A stretch of 64,000 nucleotides of DNA from contig JBBHKE010001332.1 of the NCBI GenBank assembly GCA_037447655.1, forward strand, positions 35,784 through 99,783, read 5' to 3'. Within the stretch, counting starts at the first letter, position 1; each line of letters starts with the position of its first letter. Of the stretch, positions 33,121 to 44,884 are shown in pieces. The notes under the pieces are model-generated. The model was not told where the DNA came from and did not search any database. It saw only the letters and a program-made list of their open reading frames with translations. The DNA comes from Zygnema cylindricum (Eukaryota > Streptophyta > Zygnematophyceae > Zygnematales > Zygnemataceae). The position numbers were made by a program, and so were the translations under genes.

Positions 33121-34741
33121 TATATATCTCTAAATTTGTTAAAACAAAAAATAACACTAGTAAAATTTTCTAGAGATAAAACCAATCGTGCAATGCAATG
33201 TTTTAACATCACGTGGCTTTTGCCACTCCTAACACAAAAATTCAATTTGTAAAAAAGATCTCAAAACACCTCGATAAAAACCTTAAAGCAAATGCAAGTT
33301 AATGTTAAAAACAATGTTTACACATCATATGACAACTCCCTACCTTTTTTTCTCCATCACCTCAATTAACCTCTCATTGTTAATATTTTTTCAATGAACA
33401 AAATAAAATCATGGGCATGTTATTCGAAAGTAGAAAAAAATATCCAGAACAAAGGTAAATATTAAAAATTATCTCTTGTCTCATGAAATAAAAAAAGTTT
33501 ATTGATGGAGGGACATTAAATCTCATAAAACTTTACAATTGCAAATCATAATGAATAACCGGTGTTAATAAATATCATCATTTACTTATTTTTTTTGAAA
33601 ATATGCTTTGTTTAATACGGATTTTTGTTATTAGTTAATACTTATTTTTTATCATGTATACTTTTTTTTTTTTTTTAATCTCTTGTGATCGTTATTCTTT
33701 ATTTTAAATTGTTATGACGATTTATTATTTCTTGATACGTTTGAGGTTTATCATTTTTATAGATCATTTGTCATTGTCAAAACTATTTATAGCTACATTC
33801 CACCTTCTTACCCCTTGCCACTTCCTCCATCACAAACTTTAACCATTGAAAGTATGTAATCATTATGAGTCTATAACCGAAACAATATTCATGGGTCTTA
33901 CAAAATTTGGAGGGACGCCATATTTGTGATGGACGGTGGAATACGTCCACTCAACTGGTTGTTTTGTAGATATCTGCGACAACAATTGCCACCCCGCCAA
34001 CCACGATTACCACCAAGTTCCTCCAAGTTAATGTGGGCTACAAGGTTACCTATCAAACATAAGTTAATTTTTTATTTATGAATCCTTAGTAAATATGTCG
34101 AATAGTTTCTATCTACAATAACGCTTCAAAAAAGTGAAAAGTATTTTGTTGAATTAATTTCATTTTTTAAACCATAGGTCCGACCTTTGCACACAATTGC
34201 ATTTGTTTGCGGAACCAGCCCCACTCCCACCCTCTTACATAGCTTCCCACATATTTGCCAATTATAAAGATTTAAAGATAACAAAAATGTTGACTAGATA
34301 AAATCAATCCACAAGTACTTAAAATATGTAAAAGAAACTACATGTGGTTAATAAAATATACAAATAAAACAATCATGTCACATTAAAATTGTAGAGTACA
34401 TGTGTATCAATTCTCTTTCCTAGGCATGTGCATAGGGATAAATTAATATATATAGTTACGATGACATCCAATTTTTCACCCCTCCTACTTTTGCCGTCAC
34501 TTCCTTGTTTCATATATATCAGTCTATTTCGAATAATTAATAAAATATATATATACATAAATATATATACATATGTACATACCAGTAGCAAACTGGAAAT
34601 CTATTGTAATAGAAAATAACCGCTAAAAATCAAAAGTAAAAAGAAAACAAATTGCAAAATTCAACGCTTCCACAAGACAATGTTTTGATACCTAGCCTAC
34701 CCCCTCCCGCGTTTTCCTCCCTTGCAGCAATATCATAATCT
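33121..34741. other. No recognisable gene
   Basis: Strongly AT-rich with T runs and TA repeats (34540-34575). No coding signal seen. Confidence 0.5.
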
Positions 34742-36277
34742 TCAAAACGAATAAAATTGTAAAAAAAATCCTAGAATACTACACTCTGGCCCTGATCTCC
34801 CCACCGTGTGAACAATGGAGTAATAAACACCTATCTCATCGATATTTTGGCCAGAAAGGCAACAAGGCTTGTGGAAGAAATAGGGATGTGGTAAACCGAG
34901 ATGCAAGCCGAGTGCAAAATATAATTGTTCAAATAGAAAAGCGGTGCTAGGAAAAAATTGGAGTTGCGATGAGCAAAGCCCCAACACCTGGTCCCAAACA
35001 AAAGCGAAGTCGCGCACGCCCGTTAGCCAGGGCAACGCCTCAAAGAGGTTCTTGAAATTGGCATCGACTACTTAATTTGTGATATGATGCTCCACCCGGG
35101 AATGACTACTCATGATGAGGGAAGAGAATAGAGGAACGACATCTTGGGCCTCGACTAGTAGAAGCATACGGGAAGACCATAACGTTTAGTGAAAAGATAA
35201 CGATCTTTTGTGAACGGTAGAGATCACATGGACCAAGATGGGACTATTGTCCACTACAAACCTCAAACTAATGATAGATGCCACTAGAGCCCGACTACTC
35301 AAGTAAGCGGCTAGGGTGATGGGGGTTGTAGGACAAAAATCGAGACCCTTGAAATAAACTTGTAAAGCAGATTGCCGACGAGCGAGTGGCCCTTCTAAAT
35401 GATCAAATATACTATACCGGACAAGTTCATCGAAAATCGCAAACAAAAGATTATCAAAATATGAAAGTGAACAAAGGAAAGAAGAATGACTGGGTATAGT
35501 GCGCCCCAACTACAAAGATCGTTGCGGAAAACAACAAGTTAAATTTGCAAACGCCAGTTGAGAATCTGCCATTTTCGCAAGCTCCTCGGAATGGGAAAGT
35601 TCACTAACAAATTGGTGAACAAAATTAGGGGCGCCAATTTAACACCTTTAAACCATCTCGCGGTGTACAAACACAAAAGCTTGTAGGAAAAAGGAAATCT
35701 AGTGGCAAGCCATTAGGTGACCACGCGACACATTTAGGGACTTTGACAAAAGACTTAGTTTGGAAAGCTTCTCTGAAAAATGGTGGAAGGCAAGAACAAC
35801 TTGGTTTTAGCGGGCCAATAATATGTTTGTCATCAGGCACTGACAGAAACAAACAAGCATATGCTTATAAAGCTTGTAAGTGGGTGAGTGAAAACAATGG
35901 GGCCCTAAAAGGCTCACCTTGACGAGTGCCAGTAACGGAGTTTAATGTGGCAACATCTCCTAAAGGGCCACTAACAGAACTAAGGAGAGAGCTAAAGATG
36001 GAGTCAAAAGATTGAACAAAGAGAAAAAGCTATTCGATTAGAGAGGGGCGTGCCGAAGCTTGAGGAAAATGGCATCACCAATCAACAATGTTAAATGCGT
36101 TTGCAATGTCAACTTAGAGAACAACCCAATCGGGGTGGAAGTCCATTATTGCGCGTAAACCATGAACGACTACCTCACAAACCCCCTTCGTTGCAACACC
36201 AAATTGATGTGGGAAATTTAATCGTGGGAACCCCATTGAAGCTGTAAACACTTTAATTGAGCCACAAGATGATACAC
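34742..36277 (-). pseudogene. NLR1 non-LTR reverse transcriptase, C-terminal part
   Basis: Minus-strand patches in order: VYHLVAQL, HQFGVATKGVCEVVVHGLRA, FHPDWVVL and VDIANAFN (the first catalytic Asp block), GTRQGEPF, VPDDKHIIGP at the place of the usual ADD motif, KCVAWSPNGLP, LEGPLARRQSALQ, LAAYLSSRALVAS, and a final GQNIDEIG with Cys nearby. These are the ordered blocks of a LINE-like RT family known from plants. Many stops and frameshifts occur. It is cut at 36277 by E3; the upstream part continues at 46961. Confidence 0.8.
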
Positions 36278-37202
36278 TATTGGAAAAAGGTATTTTCTAT
36301 TTTCTGTCTTTTGTTAGTCTGTTTATAAAGGTTTTTATTTCTCACACTTGTCGTAGTCACTAAGGAATAAAAAAGAGCCATGGCTTCCTTAAGCAGTCAG
36401 GAATATTGACAAATTAAGGGAGCAAGAGGCATAGGTCTTTGCAAAATAGAAGCACCGAGAACAAGACTTGATCTTTTGACTTGCGAGATAAATCAAATGG
36501 CTTAGACGTACGCCTTATCCATTAGGTCTTAATGAAACGTTATATGTACTGGGTGTGGTTTGTATTTAAACATGGTACCAATTTACATACTCCAATTCGC
36601 GAATCACGAAACGAAACGATGTCGAATTTGAATGGACGCGATTAAATTCTGACTTCCAATCGGACAACTCACAGTCGAGCTGAAGCACGGGAGTGGTCAT
36701 TTGGCAATTTGTGAGCCAAAAGCGGCGGATGACATGTGGCAAGGCATAATTGGACAACGGATATTAAACGGGGAGCAACTACACTCAGATGTTGACACGT
36801 GTCAGCGGAGCGGCCATGGCGTACTATGGCCGTACAAAAAGTATGCCCAACCTGTACCTTCTTATACCTTACAATCCTTTAATTAGCTAGGTGTAATAGT
36901 AGTAGGTTCAGAGAGGGAGCTTAAGACTTATAAACAATTAGGTAGCCACCTCTCTCCCAAAGTGCATCAATATTTATAGGTAGTCTTTGGCCAAGCATAA
37001 CTTAATGCTCATGTAAGCAATTTCAGATATTCTTTTTACAACGCACCCAAGGGAGTTCAAGCTACAGAGAAGTGTAGTCGGTTAGAGATTTTCCGTGGGA
37101 GGGTGGCACTTATATATTGCTAAATTCAAAAATGCAAATATTATCTTAGAGGCTTTATATAAACTGGACTTTCTGAGGACCAATGGAGGTTACACAATTA
37201 CA
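36278..37202 (+). repeat. E3 5' LTR
   Basis: 925 bp, TATTGGAAAAAGG (TG mutated to TA at the start) to ACACAATTACA. It is much longer than the 3' copy, which lacks roughly 36560-37110. An ATG at 37183 opens gag inside the LTR. Confidence 0.9.
36465..36521 (-). other. Antisense tRNA-like segment in E3 LTR
   Basis: The minus strand reads CCTAATGGATAAGGCG (an A-box-like D arm very close to that of plant tRNA-Arg) and, about 48 bases on, GATCAAGTC flanked by AAGA/TCTT-type pairing (B-box/T-arm-like). No complete cloverleaf can be drawn, so it is a relic and not a tRNA gene. Confidence 0.45.
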
Positions 37203-38250
37203 AGATATGGGCCCACCCTCTACAGTGCCCATTTTCAATGGAACAAGGTTTATATTTTGGGAAACCATGATGAGGGGTGCATTGTTTGAAAAATGTCTAT
37301 GGGACATTTTGAGTGGTCTTGTGCATCGGCCAACTGCAAAATCGGGAGTTCCACCAGGGTTTGGAGGATCCGCCGAGGCAGAGGTGGCAGAGGATGTTGG
37401 GGAAAGCATCGTGTTGGACAAAGGGAAGGAGAAGGGGAAGGAGAAACAAACACCGATGGCTACTGGATCGGTTTCGATAGTAGATGTTCAGAAAACTGAC
37501 GCAAATGATACTGAAATCTGGGATTTAAACAACACTATGGCAACTCATTTTATTCTCGGGCATCTCACTCAAGCAGCTACTACACCTCATCTTCATGTGA
37601 ACATGGCGGATGAGCTGTGGGAGGCTCTTATCAACATTTACAAGAGGTGGTAAGATTTAGCAGCAAAAGCTAGCAGATCAGAATGTTTAAGCATATATGT
37701 ACAAAGGGGGAAAGATGTTAGACTTTTGTAATGACTTGGCCGGGTTATTCATAGAGTTGGAAAGTGTTGGAAAAAGGGAGACCGAGAAAAAAAAGGTGAA
37801 TTCTTTGTTGATGAAACTCCCAGATGATTATGAAAACATTGTTAACATGGTTCAGGATTTGCCAGATCATTGATGGATCCAGAACTGTGTTGTGGGGATG
37901 ATTTGGGTTTAGGATAGCCCAATTGAGATTTGGAGAGGAGGAAAGAGTGTTGAAGCATTGGCTGCTGGAACTAACAGGGGGAATAAGGATTCCAAGAAAC
38001 CTAATGAAAACTTTGGTGGAGGAGGAAGAGGAAACGATATGGACGGATATTGATCGAGGCCTCCAAAGAAGCTCTGTCACTTTTGTAAAAAGCTCGGATA
38101 TTATATGGCGGAGTGAAGCTGGGACATTATATGGCAGAGTGTACTACACTGACAGAGCTGAGATTGAAGATTGGACGGATTGGAAAATAAGCCGCAGGAA
38201 AGAAAAAGGCATTTGTGGCAACAAAAGTCATGGGAGATGATTCTGATGAG
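37183..38250 (+). pseudogene. E3 Gag with zinc-knuckle remnant
   Basis: From the ATG at 37183 in the LTR the frame reads MEVTQLQDMGPPSTVPIFNG, then FWETMMRGALFEK, and is open to 37653, through the primer site. Later parts are in broken frames. Near 38075 the zinc knuckle CHFCKKLG carries a 26-bp tandem duplication (38090 and 38116). The first copy has lost the His and last Cys; the second still codes GHYMAEC. Confidence 0.85.
37203..37217 (+). promoter_or_regulatory. E3 primer-binding site, anticodon-arm type
   Basis: AGATATGGGCCCACC directly after the LTR: the last 11 bases are complementary to the anticodon stem-loop of initiator tRNA-Met. The ATG at 37207 is opposite the anticodon. Confidence 0.8.
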
Positions 38251-39375
38251 GACGATAGAGATTTATTCTTCAAAGAGGAGTTGGAGGTGAAAGGTGTGCC
38301 AATGATTCTAAGGAGGCAAAAGTGTGCTTTCGGTGGAGTTAAAGAAGCTTTGAAGATGGATGGATTATTGATTCAGCAGCCTCTATGCATATGTGCAGAC
38401 AAAATCCATTCTTTACCAAAATGAGAGAGATCGCCTCTGTAGAGATAGAGTTTGGGGATGGGATAAAAGTAATCATTAATTTAATGTGATCTGTGGATCT
38501 GAAAATCTTAGTTGATGGTAAGACATCCATAGTCACTTTCTCTGATGTTCTATATATTTTAGAGTTGAACAAGAATCTTATCTCTATGTCGGTCTAAGAT
38601 GATAAGGGTTTTAAGACTAGTACTAAGAAAGGAGTCTTTGTTGCTAGCTATGAGAATGAAGTGTACATCACAGCTCAAAGGGGTAGGCAAGGAATGTTTA
38701 GACTGAATTTGGATAAAGGAAAGATGGAAGCTTAGTATGGTGGTGTAAGTGATTTGATGATGTGGCATAAAAGATAGGGACATGTGCATCTAGATAGATT
38801 GAAAGAAATGAAAAATGGGTGTAGTTGAGGGAATACATTTTGGAGATAATGAGACCTTGGATGATTGTAGTGGATATGCTAAAGGTAAGGCCCACAATTT
38901 GCCTTTCCCAAAACCGCAACATATAAGGGTGAAAAGGTCTCAGATCGGGTTCATACTGACATATGGGGACCGGCCAAAGTGCCATCAGTTGGAAGGAAAA
39001 TATTTATGCTTACTATCACTCATGATTGGTCTAGATACTCTAGAGTATATTTCTTGAAAAACAAATCTGAGGCTTCATATTATTTTAAAATGTATAAAGC
39101 ATGGATTGAGAAGTTCATGAGACACCTATAAAGAAAGTAAGGTTTGATAATGGGGGGGAATACACTTATAATGAGTTTGAGGACTTTTAGAAAGAGGAAG
39201 GGGTTCAACACCAAAAGATTGTTCTAAAGAACCCAAAACAAAATGGTGTAGCCGAGAGACTAAATCGGACATTAAGTGAGAGTGCCTATTGCATGTTGTC
39301 GAAAAAAATTAAAAGGAAAAGCTTTTGGGCAAAAGCTATGAAATTTCCTAACTATCTCAAAAAAAGAGTCCTTTC
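38251..39375 (+). pseudogene. E3 protease, pre-integrase and integrase N-part
   Basis: Weak protease region (RRQKCAFGG, IDSAASMHMCRQ-like patches), then MMWHK, VEGIHFGDNETLDDCSG, AKGKAHNLPFPK and NGVAERLNRT. It is full of stops and cut at 39375 within the integrase by E4; the reading resumes at 44393. Confidence 0.8.
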
Positions 39376-40458
39376 TATTGTCCATAGCCTATTTTAGCCA
39401 TGGAATACTTTGGGAAGCACCACAAACTACCCCCAAAACAGTTGTGTTTCAAAAAGCACAGATTACTCCACAATAAACAAAATCACCTCAAACTACACTA
39501 ATATGGAGTATACCGTACAAATTGTAAACTCCCAAAGTTACAGCTAAATCCACCGAGGAATCTACAAGATATAAGCTCCAGAGTTTCCCAAAAACAGTTG
39601 ACGGCTAGTCAAACTAACTAAGTAGACTTCTCACAGAATTCTATAGAAACAGGTGATCAGACTGAAACTAAACAAACATATATTTTATATATCATTGAAC
39701 ACATCCACAAAGTTTCAAATCAAAAAACCAATCAGAGTGATCACACTAACAGGTCAAAGTTGCAGAAAAACAGTTTTCCATGTCTTTGATTAACTTAGTT
39801 GTGAGAAGTTAAATAGTCTAAGTCCTACTAGATATACTCACAGAGTTCACTACTAAATGTACGGAGGCACAACAGCCCTATGTTATCTACCACCTACCTA
39901 AATTATAAGGAGTATACCTGAATAATTCGAGGTATGTTAAACTGACTAAATCTACACTAATAAACCAATTAGCAAAAAGACAAACCTCTGTTGTATATAA
40001 TATTTAGACCGACACCTCCGCAAACTCAACTTGCTTAGTCACTTGTGATCTTCTTATAAATCTCGTCCACCGACTTGATTCATGTCAGCCGCAGCTGCGT
40101 TGTCAGCTTTGTCGCAGCTGCGTTGTCGCATGCCTGTATATATCCAAAAATAACCGCAGCTTCGTCGCAACTTTGTTGTCCTATTAAAGTACACTTGTCT
40201 CAAAATAGATGCGCCGTACCGGTGGTGCATATTTCATGTTTCGTACATTTCAAATCGGATCGCTTCGCGATCTACTGTCCATTTCTTACTTCGTTTTCAC
40301 ACCACTTAATAAGTCCCTTAATTCACTTTAGTTTTATCCGTTAGTTTATTCCCACAATCCTTGAATCCATTCGAACCTCCACATTAATAACATACGCACG
40401 AAATGTCGCACGCATACAAAATGTTGCGTTCGCACGAAACTGAGTTTTCAAAACAACA
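39376..40458 (-). repeat. E4 3' LTR
   Basis: 1083 bp, from TATTGTCCATAGCC to TTTTCAAAACAACA on the plus strand; the matching copy is 43335-44387. It contains repeated GCAGCTGCGTTGTC motifs near 40090-40130. Confidence 0.9.
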
Positions 40459-40520
40459 CTCTTCGAAAATTTAGTTTCGTGCACCCGGAATAAAATTTGC
40501 AGCGTGTCAAAGTGTCAAAC

Positions 40521-40690
40521 TTCACCACTGCTTCCGTTGCGTTGCTATGCTGCGTTGCTGCATTACCACGCGAACTGCTTCCGCTGATTCACCACTGCTT
40601 CTGCTGCGTTGCTATGCTGCGTTGCTATGTTGCGTTGCGAGGCTACGTGCTTCCGCTGAATCACCACTAATTCAGCTGCGTTGCTAGGAT
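40521..40690. repeat. E4 internal minisatellite, about 70-bp units
   Basis: TTCACCACTG plus GCTTCCGCTGA and TGCGTTGCTATGCTGCG recur in two full units and one partial unit, starting about 40521, 40588 and 40659. Confidence 0.8.
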
Positions 40691-41593
40691 AGTTTGACAT
40701 CGCGACTGTGGTGCTCTGTCATCACAGTTGCGTTGCTCTCCGCAATTGCGTACATCCCAATTTCTCCTCTCCTTTGCGATCCTCCAAGTAAGTCCGTACC
40801 AAATCACATAAACTATCGTCGACCAAGTACTCCCCTTATTTGCGTACATCTTGTAATATATTTATGGAAAAACTCAGTCTTCAACAACAATACTCCCCCG
40901 AAGACTATGTTTCATGCACCCCTGAGATACCCTTTCACATGCAACTAACTGTCCCTTGTACATTTACTCCAGTTCCACTTGTCACTTACTATTGTACTTC
41001 TCCCCCTTCTATATTTTGACATTTTCCTTTTCAAAAATCATTGGTTCACTTAGCAGCTCTGTTCTCCAGCATCAGTTCCGCTATCTATCGTGTCAACTAT
41101 CGTCCTACCAATTGAGAATTAGACTTTAGATTAAAAATGCATTCCTTTCGCGATTCGCGCTTTTGCACTTCCCATGTTCAATATGTTTTTGCCTGTTTTT
41201 TCAACTCTTTTCCCAGCCACTTGAAGCACCACTTGTCGGCCATTACTCGCCACCTCTACTAATCTACCCTTTATGCCGAATTACTACTCTAAAAATATGC
41301 AATGTCCAATCGTAGTGTCACCACTTCTTCTGCATTGGTCCAACCTCTCTCCAAAAATCTTTCACCCTAAACACACCACTTTTTCCGTTGTCTTATTGTA
41401 AGATTACACTTTTGTAAGGGAAAAAGTATTTTCCCAAGGTGATTAAATTATGCAATTTCCTATGCCGCTATGCTGTCCTAGTCCGACATGGCAGTTGTGC
41501 AGATCATACACCTGATCATACACTGTAGCCCTAGCTGCTGCTCCATTCTACCCTCAACTTTCCCCCTTTAAGTCCTCCATATAACTTATTTTC

Positions 41594-42259
41594 TCAATAT
41601 TTTAATTTGATCATTTTCTGCAAATATTTTCTTCTACGGTTGGTCTTTCGGTATCTGTATCTTCTTCTCGATCTCTTACAACATTCTGGTCTCCTCATAT
41701 AATATAAACTTATGCCATGGTGTGTCTTCCAATTACCTCTATAACGTATGGATTTCTTTTCTAATTTTTTGTGTTTTTCCGTAGATATGCCACTCCCCTT
41801 AAGCGTATTCATTTTGAAGAATTTCATTTTGATTCCTTTTTTATTTAGTTGATCTTTCCTCTTCCTAATATTCTTTGTTATTTTCCATATTCCTCCAATT
41901 ATATTACCTTTTCCGCTCTCATAAATATCCTTTCTTAGCCTCATTTTCTCAACAATTTCTACCGGTTCTCTACTGGGTTCATTATTTTTTAAATCCTCAT
42001 TATTTTCCACTTTTGATGTTAATTCCCCATTTTGTGTGAATTTACCATTATCTCTTTCATCATATTCTCTTTGCCCTTCTCTAAGTTTTGTTTTCAGCTT
42101 AGTGTTCTCTATATCTAAAGAATATTCTTCAACCAATTTTACTTCTCTTACCCCCCTTTCTTCAAGAATCTTTTCTCCTTTTAAGTCATTTTCAAACACC
42201 AATCTATCACAAGAAATAGTCACAAAAATCGAGCCTTTTTCACTCGCTTCTCTCTCCAC
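41594..42259 (-). CDS. E4 second ORF, 221 residues, unknown
   Basis: An open frame between gag and the 3' LTR on the sense strand. It is Lys-, Glu- and Arg-rich with likely helical or coiled-coil stretches (EYSLDIENTKLKTKLREGQ) and a basic C-terminus (RSRRRYRYRKTNRRRK). It has no retroviral enzyme motif. It may be the C-terminal end of Gag after a frame break, or an unrelated filler. I do not recognise it. Confidence 0.5.
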   Translation of the reverse strand: MEREASEKGSIFVTISCDRLVFENDLKGEKILEERGVREVKLVEEYSLDIENTKLKTKLREGQREYDERDNGKFTQNGELTSKVENNEDLKNNEPSREPVEIVEKMRLRKDIYESGKGNIIGGIWKITKNIRKRKDQLNKKGIKMKFFKMNTLKGSGISTEKHKKLEKKSIRYRGNWKTHHGISLYYMRRPECCKRSRRRYRYRKTNRRRKYLQKMIKLKY

Positions 42260-42487
42260 ACTATCTTCGGTGTCAATTATTTTTCCAATTCATTCTACTT
42301 CTCCTCTTCCTTTAGTTTCCTCGTCCTTTAGTAAGTTTGTGTCACTCACCAATCTATCATAAAAAATATTGAGAGTATCCGAATCATTTTCTGTCACCTC
42401 TTTCTCCTCATCCCGAACAACATAGAAGGTCGGTAAGTAAATAATTTCGTCAACAAAAGTTGTATGCCTTTTGTCATTGGTCGAGTC

Positions 42488-43360
42488 TTATCTCTCACTC
42501 ACGAAAGCACTTGTTTCCCTTCTTGTTGAGGGTCGAACTAGGTTGTTGTCCCATTTATCTTTGAATTCCCTGTAAAACATGCACTTTTTTACGACGGACA
42601 TACCCTGAAGGTATGTCCTAAAATTCCCTGTAACACATGCACTTTTATACGACGAACATACCCTGAAGGTATGTCCTAAATCATTACAGAAAAAGCAATT
42701 CTTAGGTTGATCACCGAACTCACTACTACTTTTAATTTTCTGAAACTGAGACTTAGATTCTTTTATATTCCTCTCCCTTGATAAGACCTTTCTATTAACC
42801 TCTTCATCTAGAACAACTCGTCTAGCTAGAGTTAAGCTCCAATCCTTTTTATCAATTAAAGTCAATCAATCTAATACACTCTTATATTTTTTAAGCAGGC
42901 TTCTCATTAACAAGAGAGCTTGTTGAGAATCTGTAAGGTTTCCTCCTGCCAAATCATTTTTTGCAAACAATACTTGTAAGTCAATACAGTGTTTCTCCAT
43001 ACTGCTTCCTACACACTTGTATTCAACTATTTTGGTAACACTACTAAGCCAATGATATAGAGACGCATTTGCATACGTACATTCTAAGCACTTCCATAAT
43101 TCAGCTGCCCTTTTAAAACGTATGTATGTCATTACCAAATTCTCAGTCAAGGAGTTCTTGATAATCCTTAGACACTCATGATTTTTCATTTTCCATCCAT
43201 TTGATGATTCGGCCAAGGTACCGTCCACCACTTCCATTAGCTCCATCATCTCAAAGTAGCTCTCGAGCACACTCTTCCAATAGTGATATTTAAATCCATC
43301 AAATATGGGTAGCCATGGGCGTGGGCCTATAACCTGTTGTCTATAGCCTATTTCAACCAT
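42488..43360 (-). CDS. E4 Gag with zinc knuckle
   Basis: The frame opens with ATG at 43360, inside the 5' LTR, and passes through the primer site: VIGPRPWLPIFDGFKYHYW is the N-terminus shared with E3, E5 and E6. A single TGA at 42866-42868 interrupts it. The same frame continues (LTLIDKKDWSLTLARRVV) to the zinc knuckle CFFCNDLGHTFRVC, complete CX2CX4HX4C. A 58-bp tandem duplication at about 42565-42680 overlaps the part after the knuckle. It would form the particle; the stop makes this copy defective. Confidence 0.85.
43320..43334 (-). promoter_or_regulatory. E4 primer-binding site, anticodon-arm type
   Basis: The minus strand reads GGTTATAGGCCCACG next to the LTR. It differs from the perfect complement by A for G in the anticodon triplet (ATA for ATG) and by the last base. 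Confidence 0.75.
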
Positions 43361-44387
43361 GGACTAATCTCGGAAGCACCACAGACTACCCCGAAAACAG
43401 TTGTGTTTCAAAAAGCACAGATTACTCCAAAATAAATAAAATTACCTCTTACTTCATTAATATGCAGTATACTATAGACACTATTAACTCCCAAAGTTAC
43501 AACTAAATCCGCATAGGAATATAGAAGATATAAGCTCCAGAGTTTCACAAAAACAGCTGACAGCTTCTCAAGCTAACCAGGTAGACTTCTCACATAATTC
43601 TATAGAAACAGCAGATCAGACTGAAACTTCACACACATATATTTTCTAGAACATAGAACACATCCACAAAGTTTCAAATCAAAAAACCAATCAGAGTGAT
43701 CACACTAACAGGTTAAAGTTGCAAAAAAACACTTTGCCATGTCTTTGATTAACTTAGTTGTGAGAAGTAAAACAGTCTAAGTCCTACTAGTTATACTCAA
43801 AGAGTTCACTATTGAATGTACGGAGGCATACCAGCCGTATGTTATATACCACCTACCTATTTATTGTGAGTATACCCAAATAATTCGAGGTATGTCAAAC
43901 TGACTAAATCTACACTGATAAACTAATTAGCAAAAAGACAGACCTTTGCTGTATATAATATTTACACCGACACCTCCACAAAAGCAACTTGCTTAGTCAC
44001 TTGTGATCTTCTTATGAATCTTGTCCACCGACTTGATTCATGTCAACCGGAGCTGCCTTGTCAGCTTCGTATCCAAAAATGACTGCAGCTTCGCTGCAGC
44101 TGCGTTGTCCTATTAAAGTACACTTGTCTCATAATTGATGCGTCGTACCGGCGGCGCATATTTCACGTATCGTACATTTCAAATCGGATCGCTTCCGGAT
44201 CCACCGTTTATTTCTTACTGTGTGTTCACACCACTCAATAAGTCCCTTACTTCACTTTAGTTTTATCCGTACGTTCGCTACCCCAATCCGTGAATCCATT
44301 CGAACCTTCACATTAATAATATACGCACGAAATGTCGCACGCGTACAAGATTTTGTCTTTGCACGAAAGTGAGTTTTTAAAACAACA
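43335..44387 (-). repeat. E4 5' LTR
   Basis: 1053 bp, TGTTGTCTATAGCC to TTAAAACAACA on the plus strand. It is the partner of 39376-40458 and contains the gag ATG at 43360. Confidence 0.9.
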
Positions 44388-44884
44388 CTTATCTTGACAG
44401 TAAAAGGACAAACACCTTATGAAAGATGGACCGGGAGAAAATCTAATATTTCACACTTAAAGGTGTTCGTAAGTCAAGTGTTTAGTCTAAACACAGAAAA
44501 ATCTGATTGGAAGTTAGATGCAAGGGGAAAGTCAAGATACTTACTTGGGTATGATGAAAATGTAAAGAGATATAGAGTGCATGATCTCAGAGGAGAAGAA
44601 ATCATTCTAGTAAAACACTTGGTAGTCATGAATGAAGGAAAGTCCATAGACCCCTTTAAATACACTAAAACGGTTAGAATTATAATTGAATCCGAAAATT
44701 AGTTAGATTCAAATTCTTCTAACCGAACTCTGTTTCAGCCTGACTTTGTAGAGGAAGAGAAAAATCTTCCCGAGAGTGACCCTCTCTTAGAGTTACAACT
44801 TCAGGTTCAAACTGAGGAAGAAAACGAGGAAAGACTAGAATTGGATGATGAACATCTGGAGATGGACTCCACGGATAGGGGAGA
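44388..44884 (+). pseudogene. E3 integrase C-part
   Basis: Resumes after E4 with VKGQTPYERWTGRKSNISHLKVF and LLGYDENVKRYRVHDL, the Copia integrase C-terminal region. A stop at 44702 ends the good stretch; an acidic linker follows. Confidence 0.88.

Larger units (their letters stand above)
39376..44387 (-). mobile_element. E4: gag-only, non-autonomous LTR element inside E3
   Basis: LTRs 43335-44387 (5') and 39376-40458 (3') on the minus strand enclose 2.9 kb. That interior holds a gag frame, one further Lys/Glu-rich frame and a minisatellite, but no protease, integrase, RT or RNase H. Flanking pentamers are CTTTC (left) and CTTAT (right), a decayed TSD. The CTTAT form fits the uninterrupted integrase sequence in E5. 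The primer site is the anticodon-arm type, as in E3, so enzymes from such relatives may have moved it. Confidence 0.85.

Noticed and set aside
40521-40690. CRISPR-like array
   Set aside because: The units are adjacent imperfect tandem repeats without spacers, inside a retroelement of a eukaryote.
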